Positions 8,439-16,671 of a stretch of DNA of 64,000 nucleotides are shown piece after piece (the first letter of the stretch is position 1; every line of letters starts with the position of its first letter). The notes under the pieces are model-generated. The model did not search any database, had not been told where the DNA came from, and worked only from the letters and a program-made list of their open reading frames with translations. The position numbers and the translations under genes were made by a program. The stretch is from JBNLAN01 sp050302175 (GTDB lineage: Bacteria > Pseudomonadota > Zetaproteobacteria > Mariprofundales > Mariprofundaceae): positions 62,001 to 126,000 of the forward strand of contig JBNLAN010000010.1 in NCBI GenBank assembly GCA_050302175.1. The letters are read 5' to 3'.

Positions 8439-8502
8439 TTACCACAGAGGCACCGAGTACACAGAGATTTTGACTTCGAGACTCTGTGTCTCCGTGGTTA
8501 AT
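8439..8502. repeat. CACAGAG-type palindromic intergenic repeat, copy 2
   Basis: Inverted repeat with arms beginning TTACCACAGAGGCACCGAG and ending CTCTGTGTCTCCGTGGTTAA. It lies between thrC and the carrier gene, ending about 28 bases upstream of the carrier start. Confidence 0.8.
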
Positions 8503-8508
8503 TCCTTC

Positions 8509-9753
8509 TTACTTGACGCCGTCGGCTTCTGCCAGAACGTCGAACTCCTTTAGCGAGGCCTCGATGACACGCGGCTTATCAATCGCATTGAGTACAGCCT
8601 CCTGCGTCTTCAAACCGTTACCGGTAATGCAGAGCACGATCGACTCGTCCTTCGGCAGCTTGCCTGACTCGAGCATCTTGATGGCACAACCCAGTGTCAC
8701 GCCACCCGCTGTCTCGGCGAAGATACCCTCCTTCTCGGCCAGCAGCTTCATCGCCGCAACCACTTCTTCATCGGAGATATCCTCGGCCCAGCCGCCGGAC
8801 TCCTTGATCACACGGTTGGCATAGTAACCGTCCGCCGGGTTACCGATGGCCAGCGACTTGGCGATGGTATCGGCATGAACCGGATGGATCATGTCGGTGC
8901 CGTCTTTCACCGATTTGGAGATCGGCGAACAACCTGTCGCCTGCGCGCCGTAAACAGCCGTGCCGTTATCCTCGATCAGACCCAGCTTGATGAACTCCTT
9001 GATCGACTTATCCACCTTGGTGCAGAGCGAGCCCGAAGCCATCGGTACCACCACATGCTTCGGAGCCTTCCAGCCCAACTGCTCCATCATCTCGTAGCCG
9101 AGCGACTTGGAGCCTTCTGCGTAGAACGGACGCACATTCACATTCACGAATGCCCAGCCGTATTTACCGGCCACTTCCGAGCAGAGACGGTTCACATCGT
9201 CGTACTTGCCCTTGATGCCGATGATCTTCGTGCCGAAGATGCCAGCACCCAGCACTTTACCCTGCTCCAGATCGTGCGGAATGAACACGTAGGACTCAAG
9301 CCCTGCCGCCGCTGCGTTGGCTGCCACGGAACCGGCGAGGTTGCCGGTCGAGGCGCAGGCCACGGTCTTGAAGCCGAACTCAACCGCTTTGGAGAGCGCG
9401 ACGGAGACCACACGGTCTTTGAAGGAGAGGGTCGGGTAACAAACGGAGTCGTTCTTGATATAGAGCTCTTTCACACCCAGATGCTTTTCAAGGTTACGGG
9501 CACGTACCAGCGGCGTGAAACCGTTCTGGGCACCTACAGTCGGCTCGCCATCGATCGGCAGCAGCTCTTTGTAACGCCACATGGTCTGTGGACGCGACTC
9601 GATCAGCTCACGGGTAAACTTGCCCTCCAGCTTCTCGTAGTCGTAGACCACTTCCAGAGGCCCGAAGCAGAACTCACAGACATGAGTCGGCTCGATCGGA
9701 TACTCCTGGCCACACTCCCGACATTTCAGTGCACGCACGATGCTTTCACTCAT
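8509..9753 (-). CDS. thrC: Threonine synthase
   Basis: A 414-residue PLP enzyme converting O-phosphohomoserine to threonine. An N-terminal zinc-ribbon-like segment (CRECG and CEFC, residues about 12-30) is followed by the PLP lysine in TLSFKDR near residue 110 and the ASTGNLAGS loop near 135. The annotated start at 9753 has GGAG nine bases upstream; the ATG at 9768 overlaps that site. It is the first gene after a SAM-I riboswitch, which is unusual for threonine synthesis and ties the gene to methionine/SAM supply. Either the enzyme competes for O-phosphohomoserine, or this copy has a sulfur-related role with the carrier next door. The annotation as ThrC by family is firm; the role is open. 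Confidence 0.9.
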   Translation of the reverse strand: MSESIVRALKCRECGQEYPIEPTHVCEFCFGPLEVVYDYEKLEGKFTRELIESRPQTMWRYKELLPIDGEPTVGAQNGFTPLVRARNLEKHLGVKELYIKNDSVCYPTLSFKDRVVSVALSKAVEFGFKTVACASTGNLAGSVAANAAAAGLESYVFIPHDLEQGKVLGAGIFGTKIIGIKGKYDDVNRLCSEVAGKYGWAFVNVNVRPFYAEGSKSLGYEMMEQLGWKAPKHVVVPMASGSLCTKVDKSIKEFIKLGLIEDNGTAVYGAQATGCSPISKSVKDGTDMIHPVHADTIAKSLAIGNPADGYYANRVIKESGGWAEDISDEEVVAAMKLLAEKEGIFAETAGGVTLGCAIKMLESGKLPKDESIVLCITGNGLKTQEAVLNAIDKPRVIEASLKEFDVLAEADGVK

Positions 9754-9791
9754 AAAACCAAACTCCATTTCATATCGTCCGGCTTAAAAAG

Positions 9792-9823
9792 AAAAACCCC
9801 CGCTCAGGATATGAGCGAGGGTT
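9792..9823 (-). terminator. Intrinsic terminator of the SAM riboswitch expression platform
   Basis: On the minus strand ACCCTCGCTCA and TGAGCGGGGGT pair around a 5-base loop, followed by TTTTTCTTTTT. It lies between the aptamer and the thrC ribosome binding site, as expected for SAM-induced termination. Confidence 0.9.
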
Positions 9824-9869
9824 GTTATCGTGCATCCGCAATAGTGGCGGGAAACCGGAACAACCCGCA

Positions 9870-9977
9870 CTTCATCTCTCCCTTTTGGGTAGGAATTGGC
9901 ACCAGTCACCGCAGGTTTCCCCTTGGCCGGTTGCCGCAGTTTCATAGGGCCCAGACCCTCCACTGCTCTTGATAAAG
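9870..9977 (-). promoter_or_regulatory. SAM-I (S-box) riboswitch aptamer
   Basis: On the minus strand the P1 helix pairs CTTTATC with GATGAAG. Inside are the S-box landmarks AAGAG, GGAGGG, GGCCCTATGAAACT, GCGGCAACC and GGTGCCAATTCC, and a small P4 hairpin CCC-AAAA-GGG. CAGT/ACTG closes P2. These match the conserved core of SAM-I riboswitches. A terminator follows within 50 bases, then thrC. High SAM should therefore stop transcription of thrC and of the co-directional sulfur genes after it. Confidence 0.95.
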
Positions 9978-10004
9978 CCGGATCAACAAATTTTATGGCG
10001 GCGA

Positions 10005-10033
10005 TTTATACGCATTCGTTCATGTGAATGCAA
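10005..10033 (-). promoter_or_regulatory. Sigma70-type promoter of the riboswitch-controlled operon
   Basis: On the minus strand TTGCAT and TATAAA are separated by 17 bases. The predicted start point is about 20 bases before the aptamer P1 helix. Confidence 0.7.
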
Positions 10034-10053
10034 CCACAAATCGCCAGCCGCGT

Positions 10054-10686
10054 TTACATCAGCTTGAACTGAATCGCCAGACGCACCAATTCTGCCTTGT
10101 TCGGCAGCTTCAGCTTTTGACTGATATTGTACTGATGGTTGGCCACCGTCTTCGGGCTAATGTTCAGCATACGCGCAATTTCGGATGTCGAACCGCATTC
10201 GCTGAGCATCAGGAAAATCTCAAACTCGCGTGAAGAGAGCTTCTCGAGGATCTCGCCATCCTTCGGCATATCACCGACCACCATCATCTGCGCCAATTCA
10301 GGTTCAATATATTTCACACCTTCCGCCACCTTTCGAACCGCGGCCACCAACTCATCCGCGCCCTTGTGCTTGGTAAGGTAACCAAACACACCGGCACGCA
10401 GCGCACGGGTCGGGATGATCATGTTAATATGATGGCTCAGTGCGAGAATGCGCACATCCGGAAACTTCTTGATCAAGCGGCGAGCCACTTCCATACCGCC
10501 CATACCGGGCATATCGAGATCAAGCACCACCACGGTCGACTTTGTGTCGGCGTAGTCCTTAATTGCCTGCTCCCCGTTATTGGAAAGAACAGGAACGCTC
10601 ATGTCGGGATTATTCTCCAGGATCATCTTTAGGCCGGTGCTCACCATCTGCTGATCACCGACAATTTGTACCTTTATTTTTTTCAC
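10054..10686 (-). CDS. LuxR/NarL-family response regulator
   Basis: A 210-residue two-component response regulator. The receiver domain (about 1-120) has the phospho-acceptor Asp56 in LDLDMPG and the Lys in YLTKHKG. A LuxR-type helix-turn-helix follows (about 145-205: LSSREFEIF, SEIARMLNISPKTVANH). The start I choose is GTG at 10684-10686, with GGAG 6 bases upstream; the first ATG further up has no such site and adds an unrelated tail. No kinase gene is adjacent on this strand; the hybrid kinase at 13025 is a possible partner. GacA/UvrY-like regulators have this architecture, but the targets are unknown. Confidence 0.88.
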   Translation of the reverse strand: MKKIKVQIVGDQQMVSTGLKMILENNPDMSVPVLSNNGEQAIKDYADTKSTVVVLDLDMPGMGGMEVARRLIKKFPDVRILALSHHINMIIPTRALRAGVFGYLTKHKGADELVAAVRKVAEGVKYIEPELAQMMVVGDMPKDGEILEKLSSREFEIFLMLSECGSTSEIARMLNISPKTVANHQYNISQKLKLPNKAELVRLAIQFKLM

Positions 10687-10937
10687 TTTCGACTCCGTAT
10701 CTACGATTGATATTGCGCACCGACATTCTCCTAAAGGCCTCAAGCCAAGAGCAATGCCAGCATCGAGGAGAATCCCTCACCCCATAGGAACAGTCTATTG
10801 CTAGAATTCCGCTTCTACGTTGGGGGCATTATATATTACAAAAAATATAAATCAACCCCGACCCCTGCTATATTATGGGAAATAATCCTTATTGTGCCGC
10901 GTAACATAAACACCCCTGCTTTTCCCTGCTTACGCGC

Positions 10938-10943
10938 TATAAT
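10938..10943 (+). promoter_or_regulatory. Possible -10 element upstream of lptG
   Basis: A perfect TATAAT lies 36 bases before the lptG start. I see no clear -35 hexamer at the right spacing. The rest of the 293-base gap (10687-10979) is AT-rich, holds no ORF I can support, and probably carries divergent promoters. Confidence 0.35.
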
Positions 10944-10979
10944 TGCCGCATGTTTTTGCACACGGGACAGCCTTAGCTA

Positions 10980-12038
10980 ATGCCAATCTTCTTTCGCTGG
11001 ATTTTTCACAGCTGCCTCGGACGCGTTCTTGCCACAATGCTCGCTCTTCTATCAATCTATTTTGTTATCGAAGTGTTTGATAAAGCCCGCTATCTCGGCA
11101 ACGGGCTTACCACACCACTGCTCATCGAATACCTGCTGCTCCGGGTTCCCTACATGCTGGCCGAGTTTATGCCGGTTATCCTGCTGATTGCCGTCAGTGT
11201 CTTTATTACGGAAATCTCCCGAAGCCATGAACTGGCCGCCATGCGTTCCCTAAGCCTCGGCCTGAATAAGCTGCTGCTTCCAATCAGCTGTGTTGCACTG
11301 CTGGCCGCAGCGACAAGCTTTGCCATTGGTGAATGGGTCACCCCAATCACAAATAAGCGTCTGGATTACATCGAAAAAACCGCTATCCACAAACAGCCAG
11401 TTGCAACAAGCCGCGACACACAATGGTTCAAAGACGGAAACCGCTTCTACCGCCTGACTCCGCTTAACAAGAACTTCTTTTCACTGACCATGCTGGAGAT
11501 CGATGAGCATGGGAAGTGGAGGAAGCGCATAGACGCACCCAAGGCCTTTTTCCAAAATGGAAGGTGGACGTTAACAGATCTGTATGTAAGCCAGCCTGAC
11601 GAGGAAACAGGTATTCAGATCAAGCATCAGGATGAAGCCACGCTACTATCCGACACCGGGCCAAAAACCGCCTCGCCACCTTTGCCGCGCCATATGCAAT
11701 TCTCAGATTTACGATCATATACGACTGAATTGAAAAAAGCGGGATTAGCATATGACAGCTTTGAATTTGAGCTGCACCACAAGCTAACGGCCCCCCTTGC
11801 ATGCCTGGTAATGGCAGTTCTTGCGTTGGCATTGTGCATGAATCTTGGTAGCCGGTTTTCCACCTCATCATGGGGGCTGCTTGGAGCTATTAGTATGGGG
11901 CTCGGATTCTATGTCATCGGCAATGCAAGCAGCATGCTTGGGCAAAGCATGCTTCCCGCCGCCTTCGCCGCATGGCTACCCACATTTGCTTTCGGGGGCT
12001 TCGCAGGATTCATGCTCCTGCATCGCGAAGGCTATTAG
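10980..12038 (+). CDS. lptG: LptG/LptF-type LPS export permease
   Basis: A 352-residue YjgP/YjgQ-family inner-membrane protein. It has three N-terminal membrane helices, a periplasmic beta-jellyroll part (about 120-255, including WFKDGNRFYRL), and three C-terminal helices. In the Lpt system LptF and LptG form the transmembrane part of the transporter that lifts lipopolysaccharide to the outer membrane. No lptF is adjacent, so the F/G choice rests on general resemblance. The ribosome binding site is weak. It converges with suhB with 5 bases between stops. Confidence 0.82.
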   Translation: MPIFFRWIFHSCLGRVLATMLALLSIYFVIEVFDKARYLGNGLTTPLLIEYLLLRVPYMLAEFMPVILLIAVSVFITEISRSHELAAMRSLSLGLNKLLLPISCVALLAAATSFAIGEWVTPITNKRLDYIEKTAIHKQPVATSRDTQWFKDGNRFYRLTPLNKNFFSLTMLEIDEHGKWRKRIDAPKAFFQNGRWTLTDLYVSQPDEETGIQIKHQDEATLLSDTGPKTASPPLPRHMQFSDLRSYTTELKKAGLAYDSFEFELHHKLTAPLACLVMAVLALALCMNLGSRFSTSSWGLLGAISMGLGFYVIGNASSMLGQSMLPAAFAAWLPTFAFGGFAGFMLLHREGY

Positions 12039-12043
12039 CTACG

Positions 12044-12808
12044 CTATTTAACCAACTCTAAAAATGGTCGATGCAGCTGCCCATTCGTTGCCAGCACATC
12101 TCCCGCCTCAAGGTCGATACTTTGCCCCTCAAGCCCGGTCACCATGCCTCCTGCCTCCTGTACAAGCACAATGCCAGCAGCAATATCCCACGGACACAGA
12201 GCCGCCTCCCAGTAAACATCCAGACGCCCGCTTGCAACATACGCCAAATCTAGCGCAGCCGAACCGCCTCGCCTGTAAGCATTCGCTGCCCGCATGCATT
12301 GGTCCATACGCCGCTGAAAAACATCGATCTGTTCACGCCGATAGGAGGGAAGGCCCGAAGCAAACACCGCATCCTCTACCGCAGTCTCACTGCTAACCCT
12401 AAGTCTACGGCGATTAAGAAAGGCGCCATTGCCGGACTGCGCCTCAAAAGTTTCGTTACGGATGGGGTCATGTATGACACCAAGTAAAGGCTTGCCGCTC
12501 TTCCACGCCGAAACAGACACTGCAAAATGAGGATAACCATGAATAAAATTGGTGGTGCCATCCAGCGGATCGATATACCACTGCACAGCGGCCCCGGCAT
12601 TCACACGCTCCGACTCCTCGGCAACAATGCCATGATCAGGGTAATGGCGGCGAATCTCCTGGATAATGATGCTCTCGGCCTTCTGATCAACATCCGTTAC
12701 AAAATCACGATCGGATTTTTTTTTCACACTGATGGACTCCCGCTCATCAAAACTACGGGCGATCAGGTCGCCTGCCCGGCGGGCAGCACGCACAGCTACA
12801 TACAACAT
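12044..12808 (-). CDS. suhB: Inositol monophosphatase family protein
   Basis: A 254-residue Mg2+-dependent phosphatase. The metal-binding motifs are VAEESE near residue 63, IDPLDGTTNF near 80, and CPWDIAAG near 205. SuhB in E. coli also acts in rRNA transcription antitermination; whether this protein does so cannot be told. The start at 12808 has GGAG 5 bases upstream; the ATG at 12850 adds a tail unlike the family. Confidence 0.9.
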   Translation of the reverse strand: MLYVAVRAARRAGDLIARSFDERESISVKKKSDRDFVTDVDQKAESIIIQEIRRHYPDHGIVAEESERVNAGAAVQWYIDPLDGTTNFIHGYPHFAVSVSAWKSGKPLLGVIHDPIRNETFEAQSGNGAFLNRRRLRVSSETAVEDAVFASGLPSYRREQIDVFQRRMDQCMRAANAYRRGGSAALDLAYVASGRLDVYWEAALCPWDIAAGIVLVQEAGGMVTGLEGQSIDLEAGDVLATNGQLHRPFLELVK

Positions 12809-13024
12809 ATACTCTCCAGAACAAAGCAAATCAAAAAACGGCGCCATCATAACAGTATTCGCAAACAGAAAAACGTTTCATTTCAGGTATTGCCATAAGT
12901 GGTATAAACAGTGCAGCTTTCACAGACATAAATAAATGGATGAGCCATGTTCCATGGATAGGGGCGCCAACTGAGTAATTTTTCTTCAAACCGCTTATCG
13001 GGAAAGCTTCCTGCAAGCAAAGGC

Positions 13025-15157
13025 ATGCGGGTAGAAAAGCAGCGCCGGCATGCCGCCTTCCGGGTTTTGATTGCGATCATTGTTCCGCTCTATGCGTTCA
13101 TCCATGCTCCGCTGCTTAAGCCCTATTTAACAACCGCGGCGATTTGCGCAGCCATATACCTCGCATATGGCGTGCTTGCATATATCCAAAGCCGGCAATC
13201 GCTGTTCTCCCCTATCCGCATTCTCTTCGAACCCATGCTCGACATCGGTTTTGCCAGCATTTTTATCTTTCTCGACGGAGGCTCTTTAAGCCCCCTCTTT
13301 CTACTTTATTTCGTCTACATTCTGACAAGCGGTGTCCGCTTTGGCACCATGATGCTGCTATATGCACAATCGCTGGCAATTCTTGGTCTCATCACAATTA
13401 GCCAGCTACTGCTGTTACAGCTCGATATCGCACTCGACAGCACTCTGCTGCTGATCCAGACCATTGCACTACTGGTATTCCCTTACTATCTGTTCACCAC
13501 ATGGAAGCCTGTCGAGCAAAGGGCCTCATCCGGCCACGATCAGGGACTCGGCTGGATCGAGCAGTCGTCCATACCCACTTTTACCTTCCACCTCGACCCA
13601 AGCAATATGCCGCGCATCCTGTACGCCAACCCGGCCAGCACCTCCATCTACAGAGATAGCCTGGCGCAAATCAGGGGCAATCAGGTTGACATATTTTCTA
13701 TTCTGGAAGATGGCGAAGTGATCGTAGATGCCTGCAAAACAGTATTACAGGCAAGCCGTGCCGATGAAACAACCGCCACCTTCTACATTCGAGGACGCAA
13801 TGCCCATGGCGACCAACTCCGCCTGATGGGTATCGCCAATCCGGTCAACGATCAGGAGAAAACCACCGGCATTTGCCAACTTATCGACCTGACCTCCGTA
13901 ACCGCAATGTCCCGAAGCATTTCCAGGGCTGCACAAAAAAGCGCTGTCCAGTCTGCATTGTCAAAGGCTATCCACAGCTTCCGTAACACGCTCTTCAGTG
14001 TTTCCGGACATGCAGAAATCGCACAGTTTTCTAAAAAGAAAGAGGATATTGCAGAGCAAATCGAGCTTATCTTGCAAGCCACCGAAGCATCCACAAAAGT
14101 GCTGGAGGAACTTGAGGCCAGTCAAGCCGAAGCCCCTCAGGAAACCATCCTTGAATACCCGGATGATATCGGCCTGAGCATCCTCAGTCTGCATCGCATC
14201 CAGCTGCCTTCCAACATCCAGCTCCACACTGACATCGACAACAATTTACCTGCCGTCAATGTGAGCACTTCTGATTTTAGTTTCCTGCTCACACAACTTG
14301 TCGACCAGGCCGCATTGGCTATCACGGACACCGGCGATATATCCGTCGAGTTCTTCACCGAGTTCCGTCATGCCTCCGCAACTGAACAGAACTCATCGTT
14401 ATGTATTCGCGTGCGAGATAACGGTCCTGGCTTTACCGAAGAGAATATGAACGAAGTCATCAGGATGGCGCGAAATCCAGACAACAAGGCTCATATTGCA
14501 TTGGCAAATGCCTACCGGATTTGTAACCGCTTGGGGGGCGGACTCGAATTCGTGGCAACTCCGGGAGATGGCAGCTGTATCACGGTGCACCTCCCAGCAT
14601 ATGCTCCAAACAGAAACCCTGCAGAGGTGGCATTGAAAGCGCCTTCGCAAAAAGGCCGGAATCGACAGGACGGAGCGCAAAAAACACAGGTCAGCTGGAA
14701 TATTCTTCTTGTCGATGACAATCCAGATGCCCTGAAAATCCACCACGCCTTTCTCGATCGTCTGAACCATACGGTCCTGACCGCTGAAAGCGGAAAAAAT
14801 GCGCTGGATGCTTTTCAAAAGCAGCAGCAAAAAATTGACCTGCTGATCACCGATTTTCGCATGCCGAACATGGACGGACTGGAGCTGTGCGAAGCCATCC
14901 GGAAACACAGCCCCAACCTCCCTATTCTCATTATCACTGCATTCGGAGACGAAGACCGGCTCAGGAATGCCAAGTTGACCAACTTCATGCTGCTCAACAA
15001 GCCAATCACCTTGCGCCAGCTTGAGCGAGCAATTATTCGCTTCCAGAAAATGGCTCAGGCATTCAAAGACCTAGCTTGGCCCCCGCAACCAGGGAATCAG
15101 CCCCCTGTCAAAACGCCTGCAGACTCTCTTAATGCAGCCGATGAAAACCCCTCATAA
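13025..15157 (+). CDS. Membrane hybrid histidine kinase with C-terminal receiver domain
   Basis: A 710-residue sensor. About five or six membrane helices fill residues 10-160. A PAS-like region (about 175-295) follows, then a dimerisation region with candidate phospho-acceptor His317 in IHSFRNT, an ATPase domain with DNGPGF (465-470), and a receiver (about 558-680) with Asp610 in ITDFRMPN and Lys in LLNKPIT. The usual N-box Asn residues are replaced (LTQLVDQAALAI near 422-433), which could weaken ATP binding. The ATG has only a weak AAGG site, and the frame is open back to a TAG about 65 bases earlier. The 3' end overlaps truA, which converges on it, by 61 bases. The signal is unknown. Confidence 0.85.
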   Translation: MRVEKQRRHAAFRVLIAIIVPLYAFIHAPLLKPYLTTAAICAAIYLAYGVLAYIQSRQSLFSPIRILFEPMLDIGFASIFIFLDGGSLSPLFLLYFVYILTSGVRFGTMMLLYAQSLAILGLITISQLLLLQLDIALDSTLLLIQTIALLVFPYYLFTTWKPVEQRASSGHDQGLGWIEQSSIPTFTFHLDPSNMPRILYANPASTSIYRDSLAQIRGNQVDIFSILEDGEVIVDACKTVLQASRADETTATFYIRGRNAHGDQLRLMGIANPVNDQEKTTGICQLIDLTSVTAMSRSISRAAQKSAVQSALSKAIHSFRNTLFSVSGHAEIAQFSKKKEDIAEQIELILQATEASTKVLEELEASQAEAPQETILEYPDDIGLSILSLHRIQLPSNIQLHTDIDNNLPAVNVSTSDFSFLLTQLVDQAALAITDTGDISVEFFTEFRHASATEQNSSLCIRVRDNGPGFTEENMNEVIRMARNPDNKAHIALANAYRICNRLGGGLEFVATPGDGSCITVHLPAYAPNRNPAEVALKAPSQKGRNRQDGAQKTQVSWNILLVDDNPDALKIHHAFLDRLNHTVLTAESGKNALDAFQKQQQKIDLLITDFRMPNMDGLELCEAIRKHSPNLPILIITAFGDEDRLRNAKLTNFMLLNKPITLRQLERAIIRFQKMAQAFKDLAWPPQPGNQPPVKTPADSLNAADENPS

Positions 15158-15936
15158 ACTGCATTGGTAAAATACAAACCATGTGCAGGTGCTGTCGCTC
15201 CGGCCACCCTCCTGTCGCACCCCTCCATCAATGGCCTTATCGTATCCGGCAACCTCTTCCCAACTCCAACCTCAACAAGTGTTCCAACCATGTTTCTAAC
15301 CATATGGTAAAGGAACGCATTGGCCCTGAACGATATATTGATAGTAAACCCTTCCCTGGAAATCTCCACTTGCCTTAAATCGCGCATTGCGGTTTTCGAC
15401 TGACAGTCGGTCGCCCGAAAAGCGCTAAAATCATGCTCGCCAAGCAGAAACCCCGCTGCCTGCTGCATGGCGCTTAAATCAAGTTTGCGGGGCATCCACC
15501 AGTGCCTCCAGCGCTCAATTGACGGCGCTATCGGACGATTCCATATCTGATACCGGTAGGCACGCTCAAGACAATCAAACCGGGCATGAAATGCGGCACT
15601 CACTTCTCGCGCAGCCACCACCCGAATACTCTCCGGAAGATACTGATTCACCCCGAAAAGATAGGCCTTGGGCGACCTTGCCCATCGCGCCGCATCCACA
15701 TCGCAGTGCACCAGCAGCGCCTCGGCATGCACACCCGCATCTGTACGCCCGGCTGCCTGAGTAGATATCGGGGCGCCATCCACCCTCGTCAGCGCAATTT
15801 CCACACTCTGCTGCACGGTGAGATCATCAGCCCCCTGTTTCTGCCAGCCGCTGTAGGGAGAGCCATCAAACTCAAGAACCAGGGCAATGCGCTGAATAGA
15901 CTTCCCCACTACCAAATCATCACGAGTGTCAGCCAT
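15097..15936 (-). CDS. truA: tRNA pseudouridine synthase A
   Basis: A 279-residue enzyme that makes pseudouridine at positions 38-40 of tRNA. LEFDGSPYSGWQKQ opens the fold, and the catalytic Asp is in AAGRTDAGVHA near residue 60. The start at 15936 has GGGGAG 4-5 bases upstream. It lies 28 bases inside the preceding membrane-protein gene; a GTG at 15909 overlapping that gene's stop is a second option. The last ~20 residues are an extra tail that overlaps the convergent kinase gene. The fimV-truA neighbourhood is common in proteobacteria. Confidence 0.92.
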   Translation of the reverse strand: MADTRDDLVVGKSIQRIALVLEFDGSPYSGWQKQGADDLTVQQSVEIALTRVDGAPISTQAAGRTDAGVHAEALLVHCDVDAARWARSPKAYLFGVNQYLPESIRVVAAREVSAAFHARFDCLERAYRYQIWNRPIAPSIERWRHWWMPRKLDLSAMQQAAGFLLGEHDFSAFRATDCQSKTAMRDLRQVEISREGFTINISFRANAFLYHMVRNMVGTLVEVGVGKRLPDTIRPLMEGCDRRVAGATAPAHGLYFTNAVYEGFSSAALRESAGVLTGG

Positions 15937-16625
15937 CCGACTCCCCAACATCCATAAATCCACCACCCTCCATACGGCTCTTGTGCGTGAGTCGTCAGGA
16001 AACACCCGTTCCCCCAACGCAACCACAATTGCCTTGCAAGCATGCGCCCCTGATACAACGACCGGGCAAACACCTCTGGCGCGATCAACACTCTCCTCCA
16101 CCCATGTATGCCGGAGACTTTTAATGCAGAGATAGATGTGCGAAATATTGACTGTATATGGTTCTGCAGCGGCACAAACAACACCAGGCCTTCAACGAGA
16201 TAGATGCCAAAGAATGGTATGCAAATCAGTTGCTGCAACCACTCCCGCTGATCAAGTGCATACAGCAACAGCATCCCGGAAAAGTACAATAGCAAAAGGC
16301 GAGCGCCCAGCTCCAGCCCCAACACAACACCTTCACGACTAACAGAAGGCCACATTCCGGCCACAAGCAGCTCTCCCGGCGAAAACAGCGCATGCAAGAC
16401 GATAATCGGGACCAAAAGCCACAGAAGTAGCTTGAGTGAACTTATAATCGCATCAAAGTTTCTGCATGCCACTCTTAGTAAAATCAGAGATGCGGCCAGT
16501 TGCACCAACCCCAGATCAAATCGATGATTGCACAGAACAGCCAGAAAAAAGCTTACGGCTGCGAACAACCGCGCCGAAGGCGCTCCGTATCTCAAACGAA
16601 GCAAACCTTTGCCCACTTGTGGCAC
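15909..16625 (-). CDS. Polytopic membrane protein, weakly EcfT/CbiQ-like
   Basis: A 238-residue protein with about five hydrophobic segments (residues 18-36, 40-55, 64-82, 100-125, 130-155) and a C-terminal amphipathic stretch with paired Arg. The pattern recalls the T component of ECF transporters, but I do not see a convincing ARxxRG signature, and no ECF ATPase or S component is near. GTG start at 16625 with AAGG close upstream. It sits between fimV and truA and is translationally linked to truA. Confidence 0.6.
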   Translation of the reverse strand: MPQVGKGLLRLRYGAPSARLFAAVSFFLAVLCNHRFDLGLVQLAASLILLRVACRNFDAIISSLKLLLWLLVPIIVLHALFSPGELLVAGMWPSVSREGVVLGLELGARLLLLYFSGMLLLYALDQREWLQQLICIPFFGIYLVEGLVLFVPLQNHIQSIFRTSISALKVSGIHGWRRVLIAPEVFARSLYQGRMLARQLWLRWGNGCFLTTHAQEPYGGWWIYGCWGVGWLTLVMIW

Positions 16626-16671
16626 AAGCCTTCATGAATGTCTTGCATCCGCAACGGGCAGAAAAGTTTTG

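Noticed and set aside
5684..8502. Repeats considered as a CRISPR array
   Set aside because: Copies are far apart, palindromic, of unequal spacing and between genes. There are no regular spacers and no cas genes.
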